Shown: positions 16,221 through 24,534 of the stretch, piece by piece | How positions within the stretch are numbered: position 1 is the stretch's first letter | How the letters are laid out: each line of letters starts with the position of its first letter | DNA from: Brevundimonas sp. A19_0 | GTDB lineage: Bacteria; Pseudomonadota; Alphaproteobacteria; Caulobacterales; Caulobacteraceae | Reading direction: 5' to 3' | Assembly (NCBI RefSeq): GCF_017744255.1 | Contig: NZ_JAGHQP010000002.1 | Location: forward strand, 62,001-126,000 | DNA length: 64,000 nt | Notes under the pieces: generated by a model | The model's input: the letters and a program-made list of their open reading frames with translations, nothing else | Database searches by the model: none | Told to the model about the DNA's origin: nothing | Made by a program: the position numbers and the translations under genes

Positions 16221-16972
16221 CCGTCGTCGTCTCCGTTCTGGTCCCGGCGTTCCAGCAGGATGTCGAGCATCATTTCGCGCCGGTTCAGGAAGTTGTGCGT
16301 GACCTGAAAATGCTCGGTGTCTTCGTAGGCGATCCGGTTCAGCCCGTGCGACGAGGTCTCGTAGATCCAGGCGTCTGGATAGGCGAGCAGGATGGGCGAA
16401 TGGGTCGCGATGATGAATTGCGACCGGGTGTTCACCAGCTCGTGGAGACGCGTCAGGAACGACAGTTGCCGTGACGGGGAGAGGGCCGCCTCGGGCTCAT
16501 CGAGAATGTACAGTCCGTGGCCCTGCAGGCGGTTCTCGAACAGGTCGAAAAAGGCCTCGCCGTGGGACTGTTCGTGCAGGCCGGCCTGACCCGGACGTCC
16601 GCTGCCCGTGCTCTCGATGTAGGTGGCGAGGGTGAACAGGCTCTCGGCCCTCAGGAAGTAGCCGTCCCGTGCCCGTTGCGGCGCCCGCACAGGGCGAATG
16701 TAGGCGTGGAGCTCGGAATGCGAGGCCCGTGTGCTGTGGACGTGGTCCCGTGATCCACCCTCGGGATTGAAACCCCACGCCGTGGCCAGCGCCTCGATCA
16801 AAGTCGACTTGCCGGACCCGTTCTCGCCAACGAGGAACGTCACAGCGGGATGGAAGGCCAGGGTGTCAAGGGTGCGAACGACCGGGATGTCGAAAGGGTA
16901 TCGCGACTCGTCCCAGCCCTCCCGCCGTTCAAGTCGGGCCTCGATCCAGTAGGGGCGATCCAGCCGCGCCAT
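16217..16972 (-). CDS. Stand-alone AAA/ABC-type ATPase
   Basis: 251 residues with FLVGENGSGKSTLIEALA (Walker A near residue 48), a signature-like QSHGEAFFDLF, LYILDEPEAALSPSRQ (Walker B and D-loop) and IIATHSPILL (H-loop). This is the core of RecF/SMC/OLD-like ATPases without coiled coil or nuclease domain. Related small ATPases occur widely, sometimes in defence loci, but no toxin or nuclease partner lies next to it. It sits five bases downstream of fumC on the same strand. The substrate is unknown. Confidence 0.85.
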   Translation of the reverse strand: MARLDRPYWIEARLERREGWDESRYPFDIPVVRTLDTLAFHPAVTFLVGENGSGKSTLIEALATAWGFNPEGGSRDHVHSTRASHSELHAYIRPVRAPQRARDGYFLRAESLFTLATYIESTGSGRPGQAGLHEQSHGEAFFDLFENRLQGHGLYILDEPEAALSPSRQLSFLTRLHELVNTRSQFIIATHSPILLAYPDAWIYETSSHGLNRIAYEDTEHFQVTHNFLNRREMMLDILLERRDQNGDDDG

Positions 16973-16977
16973 GCCTG

Positions 16978-18375
16978 TTACCCCGGGGCGATCATCGTCT
17001 CGGGCCGCACGATGGCGTCGAAGTCCTCGCCGGGGATGCCAAGCGCAATGGCTTCCTCGCGCAGCGTCGTGCCGTTCTTGTGCGCGGTCTTGGCCACCTT
17101 GGCGGCCAGGTCGTAGCCGTACTTTTCCTTGAGCGGCGTCACCAGCATCAGCGAGTTCTTCAGCCCGCGCTCGATGTTGTCGAGGCGGGGCTCAATGCCG
17201 ACCACGCAGTTATCGGTGAAGCTGACCGCCGCATCCGCCAGCAGCCGCACCGACTGCAGGAAGTTGTAGGCCATCATCGGGTTGTAGACGTTCAGCTCGA
17301 AATGCCCCTGCGACCCGGCAAAGCCGATGGCGGCATTGTTGCCGTGGATGTGGGCGCACACCTGGGTCAGGGCCTCGCACTGGGTCGGATTGACCTTGCC
17401 CGGCATGATCGACGAGCCTGGCTCGTTCTCCGGCAGGGCCAGCTCGCCCAGGCCCGAGCGCGGGCCCGAGCCGAGGAAGCGGATGTCGTTGGCGATCTTG
17501 AAGCACGACATGGCGACCGTGTTGATCGCGCCGTGGGTCATGACCATGGCGTCGTGCGCGGCCAATGCCTCGAACTTGTTCGGCGCCGAGGTGAAGGGCA
17601 GGCCGGTGATCTGGGCGATCTTGTCGGCCACGCCCTCGGCGAATCCGACCGGCGCCGACAAGCCGGTGCCGACGGCCGTGCCGCCCTGCGCCAGCTGCAT
17701 CAGGTCAGGCAGGGTGCCCTTGATCCGCTCGATGCCCTTGGCGATCTGCTGGGTATAGCCGCTGAACTCCTGACCCAGGGTGATGGGGGTGGCGTCCTGG
17801 GTATGGGTGCGGCCGATCTTGATGATGTCCTTCCACGCCTGGGCCTTGTCGTTCAGGGCATTGTGAAGGGTCTGCAGGGCCGGCAGCAGGCGGTGCACCA
17901 CCTCCTCGGCACAGGCGATGTGCATGGCCGTCGGATAGGTGTCGTTCGACGACTGGCTCATGTTCACATGGTCGTTCGGGTGAACGGGGGCCTTGGAGCC
18001 CATCTCGCCGCCCAGCATTTCGATGGCGCGGTTACTGATCACCTCATTGGCGTTCATGTTCGACTGGGTGCCCGAGCCGGTCTGCCAGACGACCAGCGGG
18101 AAATGGTCGTTCAGCTTGCCCTCGATCACCTCATCGGCAGCCTTGATGATGGCCTGGCCCAGTTTCGGGTCCAGCTTGCCCAGCGCCATATTGGTCTCGG
18201 CGGCGGCCTTCTTGACGATGCCCAGCGCGCGCACGACCGGCAGGGGCTGCGTCTCCCAGCCGATCTTGAAATTGCCGAGGCTGCGCTGCGCCTGCGCGCC
18301 CCAGTAACGGCTGGCGGGCACATCGATCGGGCCAAAGGTATCGGTTTCGACGCGGGGCTTCTGGGTATCGGACAT
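16978..18375 (-). CDS. fumC: Class II fumarate hydratase
   Basis: Interconverts fumarate and malate in the citric acid cycle and needs no iron-sulfur cluster. The 465-residue protein has the fumarase/aspartase signature [13 protein letters not shown] and other family blocks ([47 protein letters not shown]). The ATG at 18375 ([17 protein letters not shown]) fits the usual family start; the frame extends upstream only as noncoding sequence. Confidence 0.97.
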   Translation of the reverse strand: MSDTQKPRVETDTFGPIDVPASRYWGAQAQRSLGNFKIGWETQPLPVVRALGIVKKAAAETNMALGKLDPKLGQAIIKAADEVIEGKLNDHFPLVVWQTGSGTQSNMNANEVISNRAIEMLGGEMGSKAPVHPNDHVNMSQSSNDTYPTAMHIACAEEVVHRLLPALQTLHNALNDKAQAWKDIIKIGRTHTQDATPITLGQEFSGYTQQIAKGIERIKGTLPDLMQLAQGGTAVGTGLSAPVGFAEGVADKIAQITGLPFTSAPNKFEALAAHDAMVMTHGAINTVAMSCFKIANDIRFLGSGPRSGLGELALPENEPGSSIMPGKVNPTQCEALTQVCAHIHGNNAAIGFAGSQGHFELNVYNPMMAYNFLQSVRLLADAAVSFTDNCVVGIEPRLDNIERGLKNSLMLVTPLKEKYGYDLAAKVAKTAHKNGTTLREEAIALGIPGEDFDAIVRPETMIAPG

Positions 18376-18481
18376 GGACAGCTTTCCGGCAGCGGAGAGG
18401 GATCGGGCTTGGCGCCTGGATGGGCGCGGGTGTAGCACGAAGCGTCAGGGGGGCAAGCGGCCCTCACATGCGGAGGACCTG

Positions 18482-19099
18482 ATGCGAATTCTGTCCCTGA
18501 TTCCGGTCGCCGCCATGGCCCTCGCGGCCTGTGCGACCGAACCCCGGCCGGTCGGTGAGCCGGTGCGCGTCGATCTGGTCACCGAGCGCGGCGTCATCTC
18601 GCTTGAGCTGGCGACGGACAAGGCCCCGCTGACGGTCTGCAACTTCCTGTCCTATGTCACCGACGGGCACTACGAGGGGGGCAGCTTTTTCCGCACCGTC
18701 GTCGCCGAGACCAACGCCAACCCCAATCCGATCAGCGTCATCCAGGCGGCCACCCCGCGCGGGTCGGACGACGACCTCAACCCGCCGATCAGCCTTGAGC
18801 GCACCCGCGACACGGGCCTCAGCCATCTGGCAGGGACCATCTCCATGGCGCGCGACGGGCCCGACACGGCGACCTCCAGCTTCTTCATCGTGGTCGAGGA
18901 CGCGCCCAGCCTCGACTATGGCGGCGCGCGCAATCCGGACGGCCAGGGCTTTGCCGCCTTCGGCCATGTGACCGCCGGCATGGATCTGGTTCACGCGATC
19001 CACCGCAGCCCTGCAAATGCCGAGGAACAGCTGACGCCGCCGGTGCGCATCCTGTCCGCCAGTCTGGTCGGCGACCTGCCGGCGCCCTGCTTCCCGTGA
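18482..19099 (+). CDS. Cyclophilin-type peptidyl-prolyl isomerase lipoprotein
   Basis: 205 residues. A leader ending MALAACATE gives a lipobox, so this is probably a lipid-anchored periplasmic isomerase. The cyclophilin core shows VTERGVISLELATDKAPLTVCNFL, GSFFRTVV, and HLAGTISMARDGPDTATSSFFI. The usual Q-F motif is here SSFFIV, so activity may be altered. The gene is divergent from fumC. Its last bases overlap the GTG start of rusA (GTGA), so the two are coupled. Confidence 0.85.
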   Translation: MRILSLIPVAAMALAACATEPRPVGEPVRVDLVTERGVISLELATDKAPLTVCNFLSYVTDGHYEGGSFFRTVVAETNANPNPISVIQAATPRGSDDDLNPPISLERTRDTGLSHLAGTISMARDGPDTATSSFFIVVEDAPSLDYGGARNPDGQGFAAFGHVTAGMDLVHAIHRSPANAEEQLTPPVRILSASLVGDLPAPCFP

Positions 19100-19479
19100 G
19101 TCCGGACTGGATCGGCACGGGAAAGGTCCGGGCGCGCGAGGCCGGGCAGGGGGTCGAGATCACCATCGACGGCCTGACCACCCAGGCCAAATACTACAAG
19201 CCGCTCGTCTATGAGTTCATGCGCAAGGAATGGCGTGGCGCCCGGCCCTCATGGGGTGACCACGTCGTCGAGATCGACATGGAGCATGTCGGCGAGCCCC
19301 CGCACATGGACCTCGACAATCTGGCCAAGGCCCTGCTGGACGCCATCAAGGGCTATCTGTTCCACGACGACGCCCAGGTCGCGCGCCTGCTGGTCCAGCG
19401 CCACGAGGGCGAGCGCGAACGCATTGTGATCCGGGTCTTTCCCAGGCCCGATCAGGCGTCCGGCCCGATCGGCGGATAG
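19096..19479 (+). CDS. RusA-family Holliday junction resolvase
   Basis: 127 residues. The conserved core is MDLDNLAKALLDAIKGYLFHDDAQV, with the family's acidic metal-binding residues (D in LDN, D in LLDA, DD in HDD). RusA enzymes cut four-way DNA junctions; many come from prophages, but no other phage gene is seen here. It starts at a GTG coupled to the preceding cyclophilin gene. Its last 28 bases overlap the end of the convergent GFA gene. Confidence 0.85.
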   Translation: MSPDWIGTGKVRAREAGQGVEITIDGLTTQAKYYKPLVYEFMRKEWRGARPSWGDHVVEIDMEHVGEPPHMDLDNLAKALLDAIKGYLFHDDAQVARLLVQRHEGERERIVIRVFPRPDQASGPIGG

Positions 19480-19898
19480 CGCTCGAACGCCGGAATCTGG
19501 TCCAGGGTCGCCATCCAGCCGATGCGCTCGGCCGTCTGGATCTGGGCCTGGATCGGCAGGGCGTCGGGGTCATCCAGCGTGGCCCCCTGGATATCGGTCA
19601 TCCCGGGGAAGATGACTTCATTCGTATAGAACAGGCCTGTTCCACAGGTGACGCAGAAGGACCGTCGTCCATGCTCCGACGAGGCGTAGGTCCGGGTCTC
19701 GCCCGTGATGGTCAGGCTGTCGGTCGGCACCAGGCACCAACTGACCGCCGGCGCGCCTGATGACTTCCTGCAGTCCATGCAATGGCAAAGCGCGTGGTGC
19801 TCGACCTTGCCGTCTGTCTTGTACCGCACTGCGCCACAGTGGCATCCGCCCTCGAGCATTTCGTCCCTCCCTGCCTCGATGTTCTTCATATGTTCCAT
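19452..19898 (-). CDS. GFA (CENP-V) family zinc protein
   Basis: 148 residues with three cysteine clusters typical of glutathione-dependent formaldehyde-activating (GFA) proteins: GGCHCGAVRY, CHCMDCRKSSG and FCVTCGTGLFY. These bind zinc. The biochemical role of most members is unknown. Several in-frame ATG codons lie near the start (MEHMKN, MKNIE, MLEGG); the longest is used. The gene overlaps the rusA 3' end by 28 bases on the opposite strand. Confidence 0.85.
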   Translation of the reverse strand: MEHMKNIEAGRDEMLEGGCHCGAVRYKTDGKVEHHALCHCMDCRKSSGAPAVSWCLVPTDSLTITGETRTYASSEHGRRSFCVTCGTGLFYTNEVIFPGMTDIQGATLDDPDALPIQAQIQTAERIGWMATLDQIPAFERYPPIGPDA

Positions 19899-19931
19899 GG
19901 CCGGCCGGTCATGGCAAGCGGGAAGATGCGG

Positions 19932-20690
19932 TCAGCGGCGAAAGGCGTAGGTGGTGCGCAGCAGGGGGGCCAGCTCGACCCCGACGACGGTCTGCGGCCC
20001 GGACGCGGGGCTGAGGCCTTCCTCCTGCTCGTGCCGTTCGACGCACAGGGCAGCCTGATCGGCCAGGGCGAGGAAGTCCGGCGCGGTCGGCAGGCTCTCC
20101 AGCACACAGCCGTCGAAATAGGGATAGGTCGCGTCCTCGGAACAGCCGAACGAGGAGCGATCCCGCCGCGCCGCCGTCATGATCATGCGGTTCGGGGCCG
20201 CCAGCTGATCGGCGAACACGCCGGAGAAACAGGCCGAGACCACCACCACCGTGGGCCGCTCGCCGCACCAGCCATCGACCAGCCGGTCCATCAGCATGGG
20301 GCTGATCATCCGGTCCGGGCCGAACACGATTCCGCGCGGCGAGCCGTGCGAGGTGAAATAGAGGAAGCACCCCCGGGTCGCGCGGTCCGTGACCTCGGTG
20401 ATCGCTGCCAGTGCCTGGTCGCCGCCAACCGGATCCGCCACGTCGGGGCGCAGGCTGAAGTCGACCATGTCCGCCCGGTCAAAGCCGACCCCGGTGAAGC
20501 CGGCCACCAGATCGCGCCGGGCATTGTCAAAGGCCTGGATCGGCGTCCCGCGGCTGGTGCGCCAGTCGGCGGCGACGATGGCCGAGGCCCAGCCCTCGAA
20601 CCCGACGCCGGGCATGGCCGCGGCCGGCGAAGCGACTGTGCCCAACAGCACCAGGGCGCCGAACAGGGCGGGGATGATGCGACGGATCAT
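19932..20690 (-). CDS. Secreted C13-family (legumain-like) cysteine peptidase
   Basis: 252 residues. A signal peptide (hydrophobic, ending SPAAAMPG) is followed by a caspase/legumain-like domain of clan CD: the catalytic histidine is in YFTSHGSPRG and the catalytic cysteine in VVVVSACFSGVFAD. Both blocks match peptidase family C13. The protein should act in the periplasm or outside the cell; substrates are unknown. Two later cysteines (FGCSEDATYPYFDGC) may form a disulfide. No obvious inhibitor or partner gene lies alongside. Confidence 0.85.
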   Translation of the reverse strand: MIRRIIPALFGALVLLGTVASPAAAMPGVGFEGWASAIVAADWRTSRGTPIQAFDNARRDLVAGFTGVGFDRADMVDFSLRPDVADPVGGDQALAAITEVTDRATRGCFLYFTSHGSPRGIVFGPDRMISPMLMDRLVDGWCGERPTVVVVSACFSGVFADQLAAPNRMIMTAARRDRSSFGCSEDATYPYFDGCVLESLPTAPDFLALADQAALCVERHEQEEGLSPASGPQTVVGVELAPLLRTTYAFRR

Positions 20691-20762
20691 GGCAGGCCTC
20701 CTCCTGACGCGATTGGAGCCGCCAATTCGTCAGGGGGTCAAGCCTGCTGAACCTGATGGAGG

Positions 20763-21812
20763 TCAGGGCGCCTCGCTACAGACCGCCGCGCCCGGCATAT
20801 CCGCGCTCCGAAACACGGCCCGCACCGGCTGGTGGTCGGAATGGCGAAAGCCCATGGGTGTCCCGGCCACCGACACCACCTCGACGCCTGGCGACACGAG
20901 GAAGCCGTCGATCACCGTCGTATAGTTCTGGCCCGCCTCGAAGGGGCGCTCATTGGTCCTCACGCTGGGCACCGAGGAGTCGGCGGCGATCCGCCAGCCC
21001 TCGGGCAGGATCTCGTCCGGAAAGTCGTGGATCCAGTCCAGATACTGCTCTTCGGTCGTGTGCGGGAAGGCGGTCTCCACCAGGCGCAGGTTGAAGTCGC
21101 CCCCGATCACGACGCGCCAGCCCTGGCCGTGCGCCTCGTTTGCGCGCTCCAGCACGGCGGCCACCTGACGCTTGCGCAGGGCACCGCCCTCGTCGAAGGC
21201 CGAGGTGTGCAGATTGACCATCACCCAGCACCCGCCGGGCCCCTCGACATAGGTCGCCAGCGCCCCATAGCGACGCCGGATCAGCCCGTCATAGGGGTCG
21301 CCGTCGCTGGGCATGGGCCAGATCTCGGAGCGGACCCGGCCGTGGCGCACATAGGTGGCCATGCCGTTGCTGATCCGGAGCGGCGGCGGCAGATAGCGGG
21401 TGCGGAAGTCGTCATGGAACTGGGCCTGATAGTCGGCCAGCGCCCGGTCCGTGCGGCCCTTCAGATCGGTCCAGAAATTGACCACGCTGGCCCGGGCGTT
21501 CTCCTGCGTCAGGATCACATCGGCATCGCTGTCGCCCAGCCAGGCGGCGATCGCATCGGCCGACTCGCGCGTCGTGCCCGGCCCCGGCGGCAGCCAGGAC
21601 CGTCCCCCGTCGGCAAAGAAGTCCGAGCCCCGTCCCAGTCCGCTATAGCCCAGGTTCCAGGTGATGACGCTGATGGTGTCCATGGACTGCGGCCACTCCG
21701 GATGGGCAGGGAAGGTGCGCGTAGCCTCTTTCAGCGGCGCCGAACAGGCATGCACCGCGATCAGGCCCGCGCAGAAGACCACGGCGGTGGCGAGGGCGGC
21801 CCTAACCCGCAT
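20763..21812 (-). CDS. Exported endonuclease/exonuclease/phosphatase-fold protein
   Basis: About 349 residues with a signal or lipoprotein leader (FCAGLIAVHACSA). The EEP domain is shown by ISVITWNLGYSGLG at its start, LTQENARASVV with the metal-binding glutamate, VVIGGDFNLRLVE, and the C-terminal RHSDHQPVRAVF. Members hydrolyse phosphodiesters in nucleic acids, lipids or sugars; being exported, this one could act on extracellular DNA or phospholipid. The ATG at 21812 overlaps the stop of the preceding membrane-protein gene by 11 bases. Confidence 0.85.
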   Translation of the reverse strand: MRVRAALATAVVFCAGLIAVHACSAPLKEATRTFPAHPEWPQSMDTISVITWNLGYSGLGRGSDFFADGGRSWLPPGPGTTRESADAIAAWLGDSDADVILTQENARASVVNFWTDLKGRTDRALADYQAQFHDDFRTRYLPPPLRISNGMATYVRHGRVRSEIWPMPSDGDPYDGLIRRRYGALATYVEGPGGCWVMVNLHTSAFDEGGALRKRQVAAVLERANEAHGQGWRVVIGGDFNLRLVETAFPHTTEEQYLDWIHDFPDEILPEGWRIAADSSVPSVRTNERPFEAGQNYTTVIDGFLVSPGVEVVSVAGTPMGFRHSDHQPVRAVFRSADMPGAAVCSEAP

Positions 21813-22914
21813 TGGGACGGAACCGGGCGTTCGGCAGGCGGACGGGCACGGCGGCCTCCCGTTTGTCTGAAATCTTTTCGAGCGCGAACTGAAGACCCCA
21901 GGCGAGGATGGCAAAGCCGCCGCCTTCCCCCGCGATCATCCGCACAAATCCGAACAGGTTCATCGAGTTGGCAAGCTCGGCCACCATTTCGGAATGGCGC
22001 TGGGCGATCTCCCAGTCGCCGAGACCCGGTGGGGGCGTAAACGCCCGCAGGTTGGCCAGCGCGCCCTCCAGCAGGGTCTCGTACGACCCCATGTAAACCG
22101 CCAGGGCGAACAGGCCTATGATGGCGAGTGGGCCGTAGGTGAAGATCGCCGTCATCACCACGGCCTCGCCCATGAACATGTGCTTCAGCGGCGTGAAGTT
22201 GATCAGCATATTGATCGCGATCAGCAGGCCGGCGAACACGAACAGCGGGTTGAACTGGCTCTGCAGCAGCTTGGCGGCCAGGGCGATCCGGCCGAAACCG
22301 GTCTCGGCCAGCGTCATCGCCTCGACGTAGCGGCCCTGCAGCGAGGCTCCCGGCTCCGTGCCCGAAAGGGCGGCCATGCGCGCCAGATCGAACACATCGG
22401 AGATCACCCGCGCCTCGGCCCGGAAGGCCGCACCGTCGCTCAGGTACTGGGCCGCCAGCATCAGCAGAACCATGGCGCCGACCCCGAAGAGGCAGACGCT
22501 GTAGAAATTATAGGTCGCATAGGCCGCCCGCAGGCGCTTGCAATAGACCGCCTTCCGCCCCTCCAGCACGGCGGCGCGGATGACCGTGGTGGAGTAGACC
22601 TGCACCACGGCCACGACGATCAGGGTGGTCAGCAGAGCCTGCCACCACCAGCGGACCAGCAGGCCGACCAGAGAAATATCCGGCGTGAAGTATGCGATCA
22701 CCAGACTGGCTGCGGCGGCCAGGGTCAGGATGACGGCCTCGCCGATCCAGCCCTCGACCCAGGCCCGTTGGGAAGGGCGGCGCGCGTTCGGGACGACGAT
22801 GCAGTGGCGCAGCACCCAGACCCGTCCGCTGCGCTGATACGACGCCCGCAGCAGCACAAGCGCGATGGCGTACACGACCCCGATCAGCAGGGCATCGGCG
22901 GCGAGTGAAGGCAA
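21802..22914 (-). CDS. Polytopic membrane protein of unknown function
   Basis: 370 residues with about six or seven membrane helices and a soluble middle section (~residues 160-205). No family is recognised. The sequence around RVWVLRHCIVVPNARRPSQRAW is basic and cytoplasmic by the positive-inside rule. It overlaps the start of the downstream exported phosphodiesterase-fold gene, so the two are probably co-translated and may work together, which is inference from position. Confidence 0.75.
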   Translation of the reverse strand: MPSLAADALLIGVVYAIALVLLRASYQRSGRVWVLRHCIVVPNARRPSQRAWVEGWIGEAVILTLAAAASLVIAYFTPDISLVGLLVRWWWQALLTTLIVVAVVQVYSTTVIRAAVLEGRKAVYCKRLRAAYATYNFYSVCLFGVGAMVLLMLAAQYLSDGAAFRAEARVISDVFDLARMAALSGTEPGASLQGRYVEAMTLAETGFGRIALAAKLLQSQFNPLFVFAGLLIAINMLINFTPLKHMFMGEAVVMTAIFTYGPLAIIGLFALAVYMGSYETLLEGALANLRAFTPPPGLGDWEIAQRHSEMVAELANSMNLFGFVRMIAGEGGGFAILAWGLQFALEKISDKREAAVPVRLPNARFRPNAG

Positions 22915-22950
22915 GGGCGGGCTCCGTCCGGCTGGCCGGCGGAACCTTAG

Positions 22951-23442
22951 CTATTTTTTCCGGAACTGGTCCAGCGAGACGACCTTGGGGCCGTCATCGG
23001 CCGGGACCTCGGCGACGGGCGCCTCCACGGCCTCTTCCTCGTCCCCATCCTCGTCGGGATCGGGGGCGGCCACGGTCTCGAACTGCAGCAGGAACTGCAC
23101 GGAGGGATCGAAGAAGCGGTTGATGGCGCGATAGGGCACGGTCATCGCCTTGGGCACGCCGCCGAAGCGCAGCATCACGCTGAACTGGTCGTCCTCGACC
23201 ACCAGATCCTCGTACTGGTGCTGCAGGACGACGGTCATCTCTTCCGGATATTTGGCGACCACGTCGGGCGGCAGCTGCACGCCCTTCGCCCGGGTCTGGA
23301 AGGTGATGTAGAAATGGTGCGCCCCGGGCAGGCCATCGGGCTCGGCGGCGCGCGCCAGCGCCGCCCGGATCACCCCGCGCAGGGCATCCTGCGCCAGGCG
23401 CTCATAATGCATCTCGTCGACGGGTGGGGTCGCGCTTGTCAT
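22951..23442 (-). CDS. sspB: SspB ClpXP adaptor (alpha type)
   Basis: 163 residues. The folded N-terminal domain (ALARAAEPDGLPGAHHFYI, DDQFSVMLRFGGVPKAMTVPY) is the SspB fold that binds ssrA-tagged proteins. It is followed by an acidic flexible linker and a C-terminal VVSLDQFRKK, which corresponds to the ClpX-binding tail. It delivers tagged substrates to ClpXP. The gene lies about 80 bases downstream of the tmRNA gene on the same strand, so tag and adaptor are encoded side by side. Confidence 0.92.
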   Translation of the reverse strand: MTSATPPVDEMHYERLAQDALRGVIRAALARAAEPDGLPGAHHFYITFQTRAKGVQLPPDVVAKYPEEMTVVLQHQYEDLVVEDDQFSVMLRFGGVPKAMTVPYRAINRFFDPSVQFLLQFETVAAPDPDEDGDEEEAVEAPVAEVPADDGPKVVSLDQFRKK

Positions 23443-23521
23443 GCCAGCCTCAGTCAGGAACGCACCCTGATAGCCCCGTGCGCCGGGGGACGAAAGGGCG
23501 ACATGAGCCGGAATGCGGGAA

Positions 23522-23848
23522 AAGCGCCGGGATTCTGTTGCCAGGCTCCCGACAGGCCCCGCCTGAAGATCTGAACCTCCAGGAGTTTAGATTGGAATTA
23601 CCGGAACCGCATTACGCGGCGACAGCGTATTCCCCAGCGAAGTTATCGTTCGCAGTTAGAAAATGGCCCGATAACGATGGGCCAGTACGAGCGAAAGCAA
23701 TCTTCTTTACACGTCCGTCGATGCTAGTCGGCCCCATACCTTCCGCCGATAACGCGGGGGAAAATGGTGGAGCCGCCGGGAATCGCACCCGGGTCCGGTC
23801 CGCTTATTACAAGCGCCTTTATCGCCATAGTCCGGGCGAACCCGGACA
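23522..23848 (-). ncRNA. ssrA: Permuted two-piece tmRNA
   Basis: Read on the minus strand, the acceptor piece comes first. It has a strong hairpin (GTCCGGGTTCGCCCGGAC), a T-arm (CCGGGTGCGATTCCCGG) and an end CGGCTCCACCA finishing at 23765. A spacer of about 29 bases follows, then the coding piece from 23735 beginning GGGGCCGACTAGC. The two ends form a 7-bp acceptor stem with a G-T at the third pair, the alanine identity element. The tag frame runs from GCG at 23653 to TAA at 23612 and encodes ANDNFAGEYAVAA. Downstream CTGT/CGGGA and ACAG/TCCCG can form an H-type pseudoknot. This permuted order is known for alphaproteobacterial tmRNA. The outer ends are approximate. Confidence 0.95.
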
Positions 23849-23853
23849 CCCCC

Positions 23854-23882
23854 AATATAGGGGCCATTGGTCACGAATCCAA
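23854..23882 (-). promoter_or_regulatory. Probable promoter of ssrA
   Basis: On the minus strand TTGGAT (23882-23877) and TATATT (23859-23854) are separated by 17 bases, and the acceptor piece starts just downstream. The -10 element is good, the -35 only partial. Confidence 0.55.
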
Positions 23883-23961
23883 TAATCGTCGGGATGAAGA
23901 AACGCGCTGGCCTGTCGGACCAGCCTCAGGCAATCATTCCTGATTCAAAGGGGGAGGTCCC

Positions 23962-24534
23962 ATGTTTCGTCGTCTCGCACTCTGTCTTGCCCTTCTGGGG
24001 CCCCTCGTAGCTGTGGCACTGGTTGCGCCGACATCGGCCGCTGCACAGACCGCCGTACAGCTGACCGCTGACGAGCGCGCCGGCCTTGAGGCCCGCGTCG
24101 CCGAAATGACCGGCTATGTCGATGCCGGCCAGTTCGAGGCCATCATGGATTTCCTGCCGCCGCGGCTTCTTCCCACGATCGCCGAGCATTTCGGCGTGGA
24201 CGAAGCAGAAGCCCGGGCCGCGACCAAGGCATCGGTCCGCGAGGTCATGAGTAGCGTGACGATTGTCCAATATGACATCGACGTCGACGACGCGCAGGCC
24301 TTCATCACCCCCGACGGCAGCCGTCGATACGCCATCTTCGACCTGACCATGCTCATGGAGGTCGAGGACATCCAGGTGCGCGCCATCACGCCGAACCTTG
24401 CCTTCGTGGTCGACGGGGTCTGGTACATCATGGATCCCTCCAGCCCCGATCAGGCCGCCATGCTCCGCAAGGCCTATCCCGAGTTCGAGGGCGTCCGGTT
24501 CGATTCCGGCGTGATGGAGATGGTCGAGCCTTGA
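23962..24534 (+). CDS. Exported protein of unknown function
   Basis: 190 residues with a clear signal peptide ending APTSAAAQ. The mature part is mixed alpha/beta with no recognised domain; it holds MDFLPPRLLPTIAEHFGVDEAEA and a later WYIMDPSSPDQAAMLRKAYPEFEG. The start is an ATG after GGGGGAGG. Its stop overlaps the TTG start of the next gene, so an exported soluble protein and a membrane protein are made together. Confidence 0.75.
   Translation: MFRRLALCLALLGPLVAVALVAPTSAAAQTAVQLTADERAGLEARVAEMTGYVDAGQFEAIMDFLPPRLLPTIAEHFGVDEAEARAATKASVREVMSSVTIVQYDIDVDDAQAFITPDGSRRYAIFDLTMLMEVEDIQVRAITPNLAFVVDGVWYIMDPSSPDQAAMLRKAYPEFEGVRFDSGVMEMVEP

Noticed and set aside
17080..18435. Plus-strand frame opposite fumC
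   Set aside because: Antisense shadow of a well-conserved gene; no recognisable motif.
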